A stretch of 64,000 nt of DNA, taken from Candidatus Aminicenantota bacterium (GTDB taxonomy: Bacteria; Acidobacteriota; Aminicenantia; UBA2199). A program made the position numbers and the translations under genes. The notes below the pieces were generated by a model. The model was not told where the DNA came from, did no database searches, and saw only the letters and a list, made by a program, of their open reading frames with translations. Where the stretch lies: contig JAPKZK010000118.1 of the NCBI GenBank assembly GCA_026393835.1, positions 1 through 64,000 on the forward strand. The letters run 5' to 3'. Position 1 is the stretch's first letter; each line of letters begins with the position of its first letter. Positions 41,894-49,558 of the stretch are shown here, piece by piece.

Positions 41894-41909
41894 TGTTTCA
41901 CGTGAAACA
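41894..41909. promoter_or_regulatory. parS: parS site 2
   Basis: A second perfect TGTTTCACGTGAAACA lies 12 bases after the first, so centres are 28 bases apart. It sits before rsmG and about 0.6 kb from parA. Confidence 0.97.
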
Positions 41910-41970
41910 TTTAAATCAAGGACCCTTTTTACTAATAACTTTTGTTAAGGGGCAGGCCATAGGAGATAAT

Positions 41971-42549
41971 ATGAGAGATAATATGAGAGATAATATGGAT
42001 AGAATAAAAGAGTACGTGGCAATCCTCAGGGAAGCCAATACGAAAATCAACCTGGTTTCACGACAGATAACCGACGATGAATTAAACCAACTCCTGGAAG
42101 ACACAATCTTTTTGAATGAGCTGATATCCTTTGATACTATCATAGACGCCGGCAGTGGCAACGGCCTCCTGGGAATCCCCATCGCCATTATCAATAAAAA
42201 TAAAAAAATAATCCTGGTGGAACCCAAACAAAAGAAAAGCTCCTTCCTCCAACTAGTAAAAGTCCAAATGAACCTCGACAATGTCGAAGTTGCGGACATC
42301 AGCCTCGAAGAATATCTTAAAAAGGAAAATAAAAACCACTACTCTCTTATCGCCCGCGGCTTCCCAACTTTAGCGCCGCTGGTTTTTTTCGTAAAAAAAG
42401 GCATGGTGAAAGAAGCGGTTATCATCACGTCTGAAAATAAAATAAAAAAAAATGAAAAACATCTGGTAAGTGTGAAGAAAAAAATTTATAATGTTCCCTT
42501 ACGAACTTATCTTAAAATAATAAAAATGGAGAAAACGGACCGTGAGTAA
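41971..42549 (+). CDS. rsmG: 16S rRNA m7G527 methyltransferase
   Basis: This RsmG/GidB protein of about 192 residues has the SAM motif IIDAGSGNGLLGIPIAI, KINLVSRQ before it, and KKIILVEPKQKKSSFL. It methylates N7 of G527 in 16S rRNA. AGGAG lies at 41961-41965 just before the ATG at 41971. That start is followed by a 12-base tandem repeat giving MRDNMRDNMDR, so ATG at 41983 or 41995 is also possible. An upstream TTG lies in parS and is unlikely. The protein is slightly short at the C-terminus. It overlaps the parA start. Confidence 0.88.
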   Translation: MRDNMRDNMDRIKEYVAILREANTKINLVSRQITDDELNQLLEDTIFLNELISFDTIIDAGSGNGLLGIPIAIINKNKKIILVEPKQKKSSFLQLVKVQMNLDNVEVADISLEEYLKKENKNHYSLIARGFPTLAPLVFFVKKGMVKEAVIITSENKIKKNEKHLVSVKKKIYNVPLRTYLKIIKMEKTDRE

Positions 42550-43333
42550 TGCGAATAACACCACTATGAAAAAAGAATGCGAAATTATTGCCATTGCCAA
42601 CCAGAAAGGCGGCGTAGGAAAAACCACCACCGCCATTAACCTGGGCGCTTCATTGGCGATAGCCGAAAAAAAGGTTCTCATTATCGACATCGATCCCCAG
42701 GCCAATACCACCACCGGGCTGGGCATCGATAAAAAGAAAATCGAGAATGATATCTACGCCGTCATCGAAGGGAAAATTCCTGTTGAACAGGCCATCCTGG
42801 ATTATGAATTAAAATTTTTAAAAGTACTCCCCTCTTCCCGGAACTTCGCCCGATTTGAACTGGAAGTAGCGACGGAAAACGATAATCACCTCTACCTTAA
42901 AAATATCGTGGACCAGATCAAAGATCAATTCGAGTACATCATTATCGATTCCCCCCCTTCCCTGGGCATTATAACCATTAACGCCCTGACGGCCGCTAAG
43001 AGCGTCTTAATTCCGATTCAAACGGAATATTACGCCCTGGAAGGCTTATCCGATTTGATCGATACCATCGAGAGAACGCGGGAGACCTTCAATCCCACCC
43101 TGGAAATTAAAGGAATCCTCCTCACTATGTACGACGAACGTACTAATTTATCCAGGCAGGTGGAAGACGAGATAAGGAAATTTTTTAGCGCCAATGTCTA
43201 CACCGCTATTATTCCCCGGAATGTCAGGCTTTCGGAAGCCCCCAGCTTCGGGAAACCCATTCAATTGTATGCAATCAAATCCGCCGGTTCCCAGGCATAT
43301 ATGGCGCTGGCAAAGGAGATATTGAATCAATGA
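42542..43333 (+). CDS. parA: chromosome partitioning ATPase ParA/Soj
   Basis: This 263-aa deviant Walker ATPase has ANQKGGVGKTTTAINLGASLA, then DIDPQANTTTGLG, and YIIIDSPPSLGIIT. It moves ParB-parS complexes on the nucleoid and, as Soj, can regulate DnaA. The start is GTG 42542 (overlapping rsmG) or ATG 42569. It is followed by parB with a four-base overlap, in the usual rsmG-parA-parB order. Confidence 0.96.
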   Translation: MSNANNTTMKKECEIIAIANQKGGVGKTTTAINLGASLAIAEKKVLIIDIDPQANTTTGLGIDKKKIENDIYAVIEGKIPVEQAILDYELKFLKVLPSSRNFARFELEVATENDNHLYLKNIVDQIKDQFEYIIIDSPPSLGIITINALTAAKSVLIPIQTEYYALEGLSDLIDTIERTRETFNPTLEIKGILLTMYDERTNLSRQVEDEIRKFFSANVYTAIIPRNVRLSEAPSFGKPIQLYAIKSAGSQAYMALAKEILNQ

Positions 43334-44199
43334 CACGGAAAGTCCTGGGAAGAGGAATTGAAGCCATAATTGCCAACAAGCCGTCGCCCGTTCCTACGGT
43401 CGCTGAAAACGGGTTGATGGAACTCGATATCGACGCCATTTATCCCAACCCTTATCAACCCCGTAAAAAATTCAGCGCCGAGAAAATCAAGGAGCTGGCG
43501 GATTCCATGAAGGAAGCCGGCATGATCCAACCGGTGGTGGTTTATCGAGATAAAGAAGATAACAACAAATATTATCTCATGGTGGGAGAGCGCCGCTGGC
43601 GCGCCGCCCAATATCTAAAATGGAATAAAATCCCGGCTATTGTCAGGGATATCACCCATGATGAAATTATTGTCGGCGCACTGGTGGAAAATATCCAGAG
43701 AGAAGACCTCAATGCCATCGAAATCGGCGAAGGCATCGAACTGCTGATAAAAGAAATGGGGCTAACACACGAAAAGGCCGGTGAACGTCTGGCCATGAAC
43801 AGGAGCACCTTGACCAATTACCTGAGACTCCTGAAATTACCCGAAGCCGTAAAACAAAGTGTGATTTCCGGCGCCATTTCCCAGGGACATGCCCGGGGCA
43901 TTCTTGCCCTGGAAGATAACACCGATATCCTGACCGCCCTTTCGAAAATACTGAAAAACAACCTTTCTGTCCGACAAACAGAAGCCATGGTAAAGAACTT
44001 CCATACCCAAAGGAGCGCGGTAAACTTTCAAAAAGACCCCGATGTAGTCAAAACCGAGGAAAAACTGTCCAGGAGATTTTCCACCAAAGTGAAACTGCAT
44101 TATTCAAAAAAAGGCGTCGGTAAAATAGAAATCTTCTTCAACCAGGTGGAAGAATTCGATAGAGTCTACAACTTATTATTTAATGAAAAAGAAGATTAA
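43330..44199 (+). CDS. parB: chromosome partitioning protein ParB
   Basis: This 289-aa protein starts TRKVLGRGIEAI. The CTP-binding/ParB-N box shows NPYQPRKKF and GERRWRAAQ, then ALVENIQREDLN. A helix-turn-helix follows (THEKAGERLAMNRSTLTNYLRLL), with a C-terminal dimer domain. It loads at the two parS sites 1.4 kb upstream and spreads as a sliding clamp. Length and motifs are normal. Confidence 0.97.
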   Translation: MTRKVLGRGIEAIIANKPSPVPTVAENGLMELDIDAIYPNPYQPRKKFSAEKIKELADSMKEAGMIQPVVVYRDKEDNNKYYLMVGERRWRAAQYLKWNKIPAIVRDITHDEIIVGALVENIQREDLNAIEIGEGIELLIKEMGLTHEKAGERLAMNRSTLTNYLRLLKLPEAVKQSVISGAISQGHARGILALEDNTDILTALSKILKNNLSVRQTEAMVKNFHTQRSAVNFQKDPDVVKTEEKLSRRFSTKVKLHYSKKGVGKIEIFFNQVEEFDRVYNLLFNEKED

Positions 44200-44209
44200 G
44201 GAGTAAAAA

Positions 44210-44623
44210 ATGGTGAGACACGAAACGATCGGAAAGGTAAGTGGATTCATAGACAAAGATACAGAGATCAGCGGCGATATCCGTTTTAAAGATTCTTTTC
44301 GCATCGACGGCAAATTCAAAGGCAAAATTCTAGCCGGCAATTCCCTGATCATTGGCGAAACAGGGGAGTTGGATGCGGATATCGAAGTGGGTCACATATC
44401 CATAAATGGAAGAGTAAAAGGAACATTGACGGCAACAGAATTAATCGAAATTTTTTCACAGGGAAGGGTCATCGGTAAAATGGTCACACCAAAATTGATC
44501 ATCGAAGAAGGGGCTTTTTTCCAGGGCTCCTGTATGATGGAACTCAAAGCCCTCGAAAGCAAAGAAAGTAAAGAGAGCCGAGAGAACAACGACAACGAAA
44601 TCGTTGTAAAATCTTTCGATTAA
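44210..44623 (+). CDS. bactofilin
   Basis: This 137-aa polymer-forming cytoskeletal protein (DUF583) has the right-handed beta-helix pattern: GKVSGFIDKDTEISGDIRF, SLIIGETGELDADIEV, ISINGRVKGTLTA, with a charged C-terminal tail (ESKESKESRENN). Bactofilins build filaments that place cell-wall or ParAB proteins. Linkage to parAB is known in Myxococcus and supports such a role here. It follows parB by 10 bases with GGAG. Confidence 0.9.
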   Translation: MVRHETIGKVSGFIDKDTEISGDIRFKDSFRIDGKFKGKILAGNSLIIGETGELDADIEVGHISINGRVKGTLTATELIEIFSQGRVIGKMVTPKLIIEEGAFFQGSCMMELKALESKESKESRENNDNEIVVKSFD

Positions 44624-45378
44624 TGAAAAAAACCATGAAAATTGCGGCCATTATACCGGCAAGGTACCATTCCACCCGCTTTATAGGTAAACCCCTGGCA
44701 CTGATCGCCGGTAAACCGATGATCGAGCGGGTTTATTGCCAGGCGGCCCGGTGCGAGAAATTTTCCGAAGTCATCGTGGCCACGGATGATCGACGTATTG
44801 CCGATGTGGTTGAACGTTTCGGCGGACACGCGGTCATGACTTCCCCACATCATGGCTCCGGCACCGAACGGTTGTGGGAAGTTCTCGAAAACCGCGATTT
44901 CGACGCCGCCGTCAATATCCAGGGCGATGAACCTATCATCTCTGAAAATCTCCTGCGGGACCTGGTTGACCGCCTGGAAACCGGCCGGCATGAAGTCGTG
45001 ACCGCTTATCATTATAATAATTCTTACGAAGATTACTTATCGCGGCATGTGGTTAAAGTAGTTATGGACGCTAATTCCCGGGCGCTCTATTTTTCCAGGT
45101 CCCCGATTCCGTTCGCGGAGGAAAAAGACTTTCCCGGTTTTTTTCACCACATCGGGCTTTATGGTTATTTAAAAAGGGCCGTGGAAGCTTTTATAAAACT
45201 CCCCAAAGCCCCGCTGGAAAAAACAGAAAAACTCGAACAACTGCGGTTCCTGGAAAATGGAATTGCCATCGATGTTATGCAGAGCAGGTACCGGGGGTTG
45301 GGCGTCGATGTGCCGGGGGATGTACAGCGCATCGAAAAAATGTTATTAGAAGAAGAGGAAATCAAAAAACATGAATAG
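44623..45378 (+). CDS. kdsB: CMP-Kdo synthetase
   Basis: This 251-aa protein has the 3-deoxy-manno-octulosonate cytidylyltransferase motifs: IIPARYHSTRFIGKPLALI at the start, VIVATDDRRIADVV, the substrate loop MTSPHHGSGTERLWE, NIQGDEPII and FSRSPIPF. It activates Kdo for lipopolysaccharide core synthesis, evidence for an outer membrane. Its ATG overlaps the bactofilin stop and its end overlaps the pyrG start by eight bases. Confidence 0.96.
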   Translation: MKKTMKIAAIIPARYHSTRFIGKPLALIAGKPMIERVYCQAARCEKFSEVIVATDDRRIADVVERFGGHAVMTSPHHGSGTERLWEVLENRDFDAAVNIQGDEPIISENLLRDLVDRLETGRHEVVTAYHYNNSYEDYLSRHVVKVVMDANSRALYFSRSPIPFAEEKDFPGFFHHIGLYGYLKRAVEAFIKLPKAPLEKTEKLEQLRFLENGIAIDVMQSRYRGLGVDVPGDVQRIEKMLLEEEEIKKHE

Positions 45379-46990
45379 AACGAAGTATATTTTTATAACT
45401 GGCGGCGTATTGTCTTCCCTGGGTAAAGGGATTGCGGCGGCCTCTATCGGTAATATATTGGAGTCCTATGGATATTCTATTACGATCATTAAACTGGACC
45501 CTTATTTGAATGTAGACCCGGGCACCATGAGCCCTTTTCAGCACGGCGAGGTGTTTGTGACCGACGATGGGGCCGAAGCAGATCTAGACCTGGGGCATTA
45601 CGAGCGGTTTACCACCACCCGGACGTCCCAGAAGAATAACTGGACTGCCGGCCGTATTTACGACAACGTCATCCAGAAAGAACGCCGCGGCGATTACCTG
45701 GGGAAAACCGTCCAGGTCATTCCCCATGTTACCGATGAAATCAAGGGTGCTATCCGTGAGATGGAGGGGAAATACGAGTTTATCCTGGTGGAAATTGGCG
45801 GCACCGTGGGCGATATCGAAAGTCTGCCATTCCTGGAGGCTATTCGCCAGATCGGCCTGGAGCTGCCCCAGGAGGATAGAATTTTTATTCATCTGACCCT
45901 GGTTCCCACCATGAAAACTACCGGCGAATTAAAGTCCAAACCGACCCAGCACAGCGTCAAGGAACTCAGGGAGATCGGTATCCAGCCGGATATATTGTTG
46001 TGCCGCGCGGAAACCGCTATCCCGGATGACATTAAAAGGAAGCTGGCGCTTTTTACCAATCTCAGGTTCGAGGATATTGTCAGCGCCAAAGATGTCAGCA
46101 ATATTTACGAAATCCCGTTGATTTTTAAAAACGAGGGTTTGGGCGCTTCTATTTTAAGAAAAATGCGCCTGGAACAGCGTAAAGATGATTTTGGAAAATG
46201 GGAAAAATGGTTCTCCAGGAGCGTCGCTTTAAAGAGTGAAGTGGTAATCGGTATCGTGGGTAAATATGTGAAGTTGGGGGATTCGTATAAGAGTCTTTTT
46301 GAAGCCCTTTGCCACGGCGGGGTTGAGAATGATGTAAAAGTGGTTTTAGAGAGCGTGGAATCAGAAGACCTCCTGGATTGCGACCTGGGCGAGGTTTTTA
46401 AAAACACTGATGCTATTCTGGTGCCTGGGGGATTCGGGCAGCGGGGTTTTGAAGGGATGATCCGGGCCGCGGAATATGCCCGCCTTAATAAAATTCCTTA
46501 TTTTGGTATTTGCCTGGGTATGCAAGTGGCTACAGTGGAATATCTCAGGAATGTGGCTGGGCTTAAGGACGCCAATTCCATGGAGATTGCCGAGAAAGAG
46601 GTTGAAAACAAAGCCTTTTTAAAATTGAAAGAACTGGTGAATATAGAAGAGATGGGTCATAATATGCGGTTGGGGCAATTTTCCTGTTCATTGAAGAAAG
46701 GGACCTTTTGCCGGGAAATTTATCGGGCGGATGAAATTTTCGAGCGGCACCGGCACCGGTATGAATTCAATCCTAAATTTGAGAGCGTGTTGGAAGAAAA
46801 CGGTATGGTTATCAGCGGCAAGAATGTAGAAAGGAATTTGGTGGAGTTGATAGAGTTGCCGGGTCATCCCTGGTTTCTTGGTTGTCAGTTTCACCCTGAG
46901 TTTAAGTCTCGGCCGTTGCAGCCGCACCCGTTGTTTGTTTCGTTTATTAAAGCGGCCAAAGAATCCAGGGCAAAGAAAGAGAAGAAATAA
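45371..46990 (+). CDS. pyrG: CTP synthase
   Basis: This 539-aa protein has the amidoligase opening KYIFITGGVLSSLGKGIAAA, LDPYLNVDPGTMSP and IEVGGTVGDIE-like EIGGTVGDIES. A class I glutaminase domain carries the nucleophile in FGICLGMQ and the His-Glu pair in QFHPEF. It makes CTP from UTP; CTP also feeds KdsB directly upstream and ParB clamps. Length is normal. Hairpin element F follows the stop. Confidence 0.98.
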   Translation: MNRTKYIFITGGVLSSLGKGIAAASIGNILESYGYSITIIKLDPYLNVDPGTMSPFQHGEVFVTDDGAEADLDLGHYERFTTTRTSQKNNWTAGRIYDNVIQKERRGDYLGKTVQVIPHVTDEIKGAIREMEGKYEFILVEIGGTVGDIESLPFLEAIRQIGLELPQEDRIFIHLTLVPTMKTTGELKSKPTQHSVKELREIGIQPDILLCRAETAIPDDIKRKLALFTNLRFEDIVSAKDVSNIYEIPLIFKNEGLGASILRKMRLEQRKDDFGKWEKWFSRSVALKSEVVIGIVGKYVKLGDSYKSLFEALCHGGVENDVKVVLESVESEDLLDCDLGEVFKNTDAILVPGGFGQRGFEGMIRAAEYARLNKIPYFGICLGMQVATVEYLRNVAGLKDANSMEIAEKEVENKAFLKLKELVNIEEMGHNMRLGQFSCSLKKGTFCREIYRADEIFERHRHRYEFNPKFESVLEENGMVISGKNVERNLVELIELPGHPWFLGCQFHPEFKSRPLQPHPLFVSFIKAAKESRAKKEKK

Positions 46991-46991
46991 T

Positions 46992-47053
46992 CAGAAGTTT
47001 TAGGAGAGTTCAGAGAACCCTTTTTCAAAAGGGTTCTCTGACCGCCAGAGGCA
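46992..47053 (-). repeat. covarying hairpin element F
   Basis: Minus-orientation copy: stem CAGAGAACCC/GGGTTCTCTG, loop centre TTTTTCAAAA, outer CGCCAGAGGCA, flank AGAAGTTTTAGG. It is head-to-head with element G about 70 bases away. Confidence 0.8.
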
Positions 47054-47120
47054 GCATGCTGCTGCACCCGCTTTGCACGGCCTTTCGTTTTACTACATAT
47101 CGGGCATCGTTTCAAGTGCT

Positions 47121-47176
47121 AAGAGGGAGCACGCGCCGCGTGCCCCCCTGGACCCCCACAAAACTTTTGCTAATTA
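47121..47176 (+). repeat. covarying hairpin element G (divergent stem)
   Basis: A GC-rich stem around GCACGCG/CGCGTGC with GGG/CCC ends is followed by the family flank CTGGACCCCCACAAAACTTTT. It runs into the hcp stop codon. Confidence 0.65.
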
Positions 47177-48796
47177 AACCCCAGCCATCATAGCAGCAAT
47201 ATCTTCTTTTACTGTTCCAATGGGTTTGATAGCGAAATTTTCCACCAACACTTTTGCGACGTTTGGCGATAAGAACGCAGGCAGCGTCGGCCCTAACCGG
47301 ATACCTTTCACGCCCAATGCCAACAGCGCCAGCAAAACGGCCACTGCTTTCTGCTCATACCAGGCAATATCGAAAGAAAGCGGTAATTTATTAATATCAT
47401 CCAGGCCGAACACTTCTTTCAATTTTAAGGCAATAACGGTCAGCGAATAAGAATCGTTGCATTGGCCGGCGTCAAGTACGCGGGGGATGCCGCCGATATC
47501 GCCCAATTTCAGTTTATTGTACCGGTACTTGGCGCATCCCGCGGTCAGGATTATTGTATCTTTGGGTAAATTTTCCGCTACTTCGGTAAAGTATGACCTG
47601 TTTTTCATGCGTCCGTCGCAGCCGGCCATCACGACGAAACGTTTAACGGCCCCGGATTTCACGGCTTCTACTACTTTATCCGCCAGCGCCATTACCTGGT
47701 TATGCGCGAATCCGCCCACGATATGACCGCTTTCGATCTCTACAGGCGGTTTACAGGCTTTGGCCATTTCGATGATCCGGGAAAAATCTTTGGGTTTACC
47801 GTTTTCCCTGTCGGGTATATGTTTGGCCCCGGGGTAACCGGCCATACCGGTGGTGAAAAACCGGCCCAGGTAAGAATCTTTAACCGGCGTAATACAGTTG
47901 GTGGTCATCAGGATAGGTCCGTTAAAGGATTCGAATTCTTTGTTTTGCAGCCACCAGGAACTGCCGTAATTACCCACGAAATGTTTGTATTTTTTGAAAG
48001 CCGGGTAGTAGTTGGCCGGCAGCATTTCACTGTGGGTATAGACATCCACCCCGGAGCCATCGGTCTGTTTCAACAGTTCTTCCATATCTTTGAGGTCATG
48101 GCCGGAGATCAGGATACCGGGGTTTTGATGAACGCCGATGTTGACTTCCGTTATTTCCGGGTGGCCGTAGGCGGAAGTATTGGCTTCATCCAGCAGGGCC
48201 ATGGTAGTTACGGCCATGTTCCCGGCTTTCAGCACCAAGGCCACCATTTCGTCTACGGATAAGTCCCGCGTGGTGGAGGCCAGGGCTTCCATTATAAATT
48301 TGTAGATGTCGTCCTTTTCCTTGCCCAGGACCGAGGCGTGGTGGGCGTAAGCAGAAATGCCCTTCAGACCGTAGATCAAAAGTCCCCTGAAGGAACGCAC
48401 ATCCTCGTTGTCCGTTGCTAACACACCGACTTCCGCGGCTTTCTTGTAAAAAGTTTCCTCGTCGTCGGAGTACCAGGTCGCGGAATCGTGTAAATTGGTT
48501 GTATCTTTACCGATACCGGCTTTTTCTTTGAGCCGGTCCCGTATTTTAAGGGCTTCTTTGACAAGGAGGATAATCCGTCGGTCGTCGAAATTGGCGTTGG
48601 TAATGGTGGTAAACAACGCTTTAGCGATAAATGACCCGGCTCCCGGTTCGTATGTTTTTTCGCCCACCAGGGCGATTCCCCTTAACACATCGATCAATAA
48701 ATCCTGTAGATTCGCGGTATTTTCTGGTTTCCCGCAAACTCCAATTTTTGTACAGCCTGTATTTCCTGCTGTTTCCTGGCATTGAAAACAAAACAT
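47174..48796 (-). CDS. hcp: hydroxylamine reductase / hybrid cluster protein
   Basis: This 540-aa protein begins MFCFQCQETAGNTGCTKIGVCGK, giving the N-terminal cysteine set (Cys3, 6, 15, 21) of a class I or II Hcp. The hybrid cluster ligands lie further in, including GHDLKD and TAGCAKYRYNKL. Hcp reduces hydroxylamine and handles nitric oxide under anaerobic conditions, fitting an anaerobic or microaerobic life style. It is monocistronic with a promoter at 48868-48840 and a strong AAGGAGG. No hcr partner is seen. Confidence 0.96.
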   Translation of the reverse strand: MFCFQCQETAGNTGCTKIGVCGKPENTANLQDLLIDVLRGIALVGEKTYEPGAGSFIAKALFTTITNANFDDRRIILLVKEALKIRDRLKEKAGIGKDTTNLHDSATWYSDDEETFYKKAAEVGVLATDNEDVRSFRGLLIYGLKGISAYAHHASVLGKEKDDIYKFIMEALASTTRDLSVDEMVALVLKAGNMAVTTMALLDEANTSAYGHPEITEVNIGVHQNPGILISGHDLKDMEELLKQTDGSGVDVYTHSEMLPANYYPAFKKYKHFVGNYGSSWWLQNKEFESFNGPILMTTNCITPVKDSYLGRFFTTGMAGYPGAKHIPDRENGKPKDFSRIIEMAKACKPPVEIESGHIVGGFAHNQVMALADKVVEAVKSGAVKRFVVMAGCDGRMKNRSYFTEVAENLPKDTIILTAGCAKYRYNKLKLGDIGGIPRVLDAGQCNDSYSLTVIALKLKEVFGLDDINKLPLSFDIAWYEQKAVAVLLALLALGVKGIRLGPTLPAFLSPNVAKVLVENFAIKPIGTVKEDIAAMMAGV

Positions 48797-48839
48797 TTTG
48801 CTACCTCCTTCACTTTAGTTGTTTAATTAGTTCCGCCCT

Positions 48840-48868
48840 AAAATAACTTAAATGGTTCGGTTTGTCAA
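48840..48868 (-). promoter_or_regulatory. hcp promoter
   Basis: On the minus strand TTGACA (48868-48863), 17 bases and TATTTT (48845-48840), 43 bases before the hcp start. I see no clear FNR/HcpR palindrome beside it. Confidence 0.65.
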
Positions 48869-48978
48869 GAAAAATAATTAATGAAAAATTTCTCATTTTT
48901 CGTCTGAGAAAGGACTATTTCGCCGGTATGGATAGAATTCAACAGGAAAACCAGGATTCTTTCATTTTTAAAACCCAT

Positions 48979-49188
48979 TTCCACGAATAAAATCTGGATT
49001 TCCACGCATGAAAATGGCATTTCTACGCAAAAAAAATCAAATCCCACGAATAAAATCAAGACTTCCACGCTCGAAAAATCAATTTCCACGGACAGAATCA
49101 TCGATTCCACGAACAAAAAGAGTACTCCCACGATTGAAATCGGTCTTTCCACGAATAAAAAGTGTTTTTCCACTGCGATAGAATACAC
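48979..49188. repeat. 21-nt tandem repeat array, 10 units in perfect register
   Basis: Ten units of exactly 21 bases each begin TTCCACG or TCCCACG and then carry AATAAAA-type sequence; only the first 8-10 positions are conserved. There is no indel across 210 bases. The minus strand stays open and would give heptapeptides such as LFVEMxF, but no ribosome site or family supports a protein. Not CRISPR: no constant-length unique spacers between longer repeats. It has the same period as 2770-3000 but a different core. Confidence 0.85.
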
Positions 49189-49558
49189 TTTTAATATGGC
49201 AGTTCGTCATGACGGCCCGCCGTCGCCCGGAGACCATGAAAACTTTGCCACCAAGACACCAAGGCGCCAAGAATTTTTTTATAATAAACCCCTTGGTGTT
49301 TCTTTGTGCCTTCGTGACTTTGTGGCTATTTTTATATCAGGCAACCGTATTGAACGTCATGCTTCCCACTTCACGATTCCCGCTTCCTGCTGCGCGCTGC
49401 TGCTGCCCGGTTACTTTTCTATATTTTTTTTAACGGCACTTTAGAGGAAAGTGAAGTATCATTGGTTTTTTTTAAATTGCATATTTACATCGATGTTCAT
49501 AACTGATATAATTTACTCTAATTTTTTTTGTGAAAATCATGGTATGGAGAACATGTAG
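49189..49558. other. spacer with CTTTGTGGC-type repeat and promoter
   Basis: Near 49289-49330 lies CTTGGTGTTTCTTTGTGCCT followed by TCGTGACTTTGTGGC, a dispersed repeat shared with 58571-58606. TTTACA (49484-49489), 17 bases and TATAAT (49507-49512) form a good promoter for the next gene. No gene is supported here. Confidence 0.6.
49484..49512 (+). promoter_or_regulatory. promoter of GHKL-PRTase / REC-HD pair
   Basis: TTTACA, 17 bases, TATAAT; the gene starts 46 bases later behind TGGAGA. Confidence 0.7.

Noticed and set aside
41893..41970. TTG start of rsmG inside parS
   Set aside because: The extra residues translate parS; AGGAG precedes the ATG at 41971.
48865..49188. Heptapeptide-repeat protein on the minus strand
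   Set aside because: Same reason: array period is a multiple of three, and only DNA heads (TTCCACG) are conserved, not a peptide with constrained third bases.
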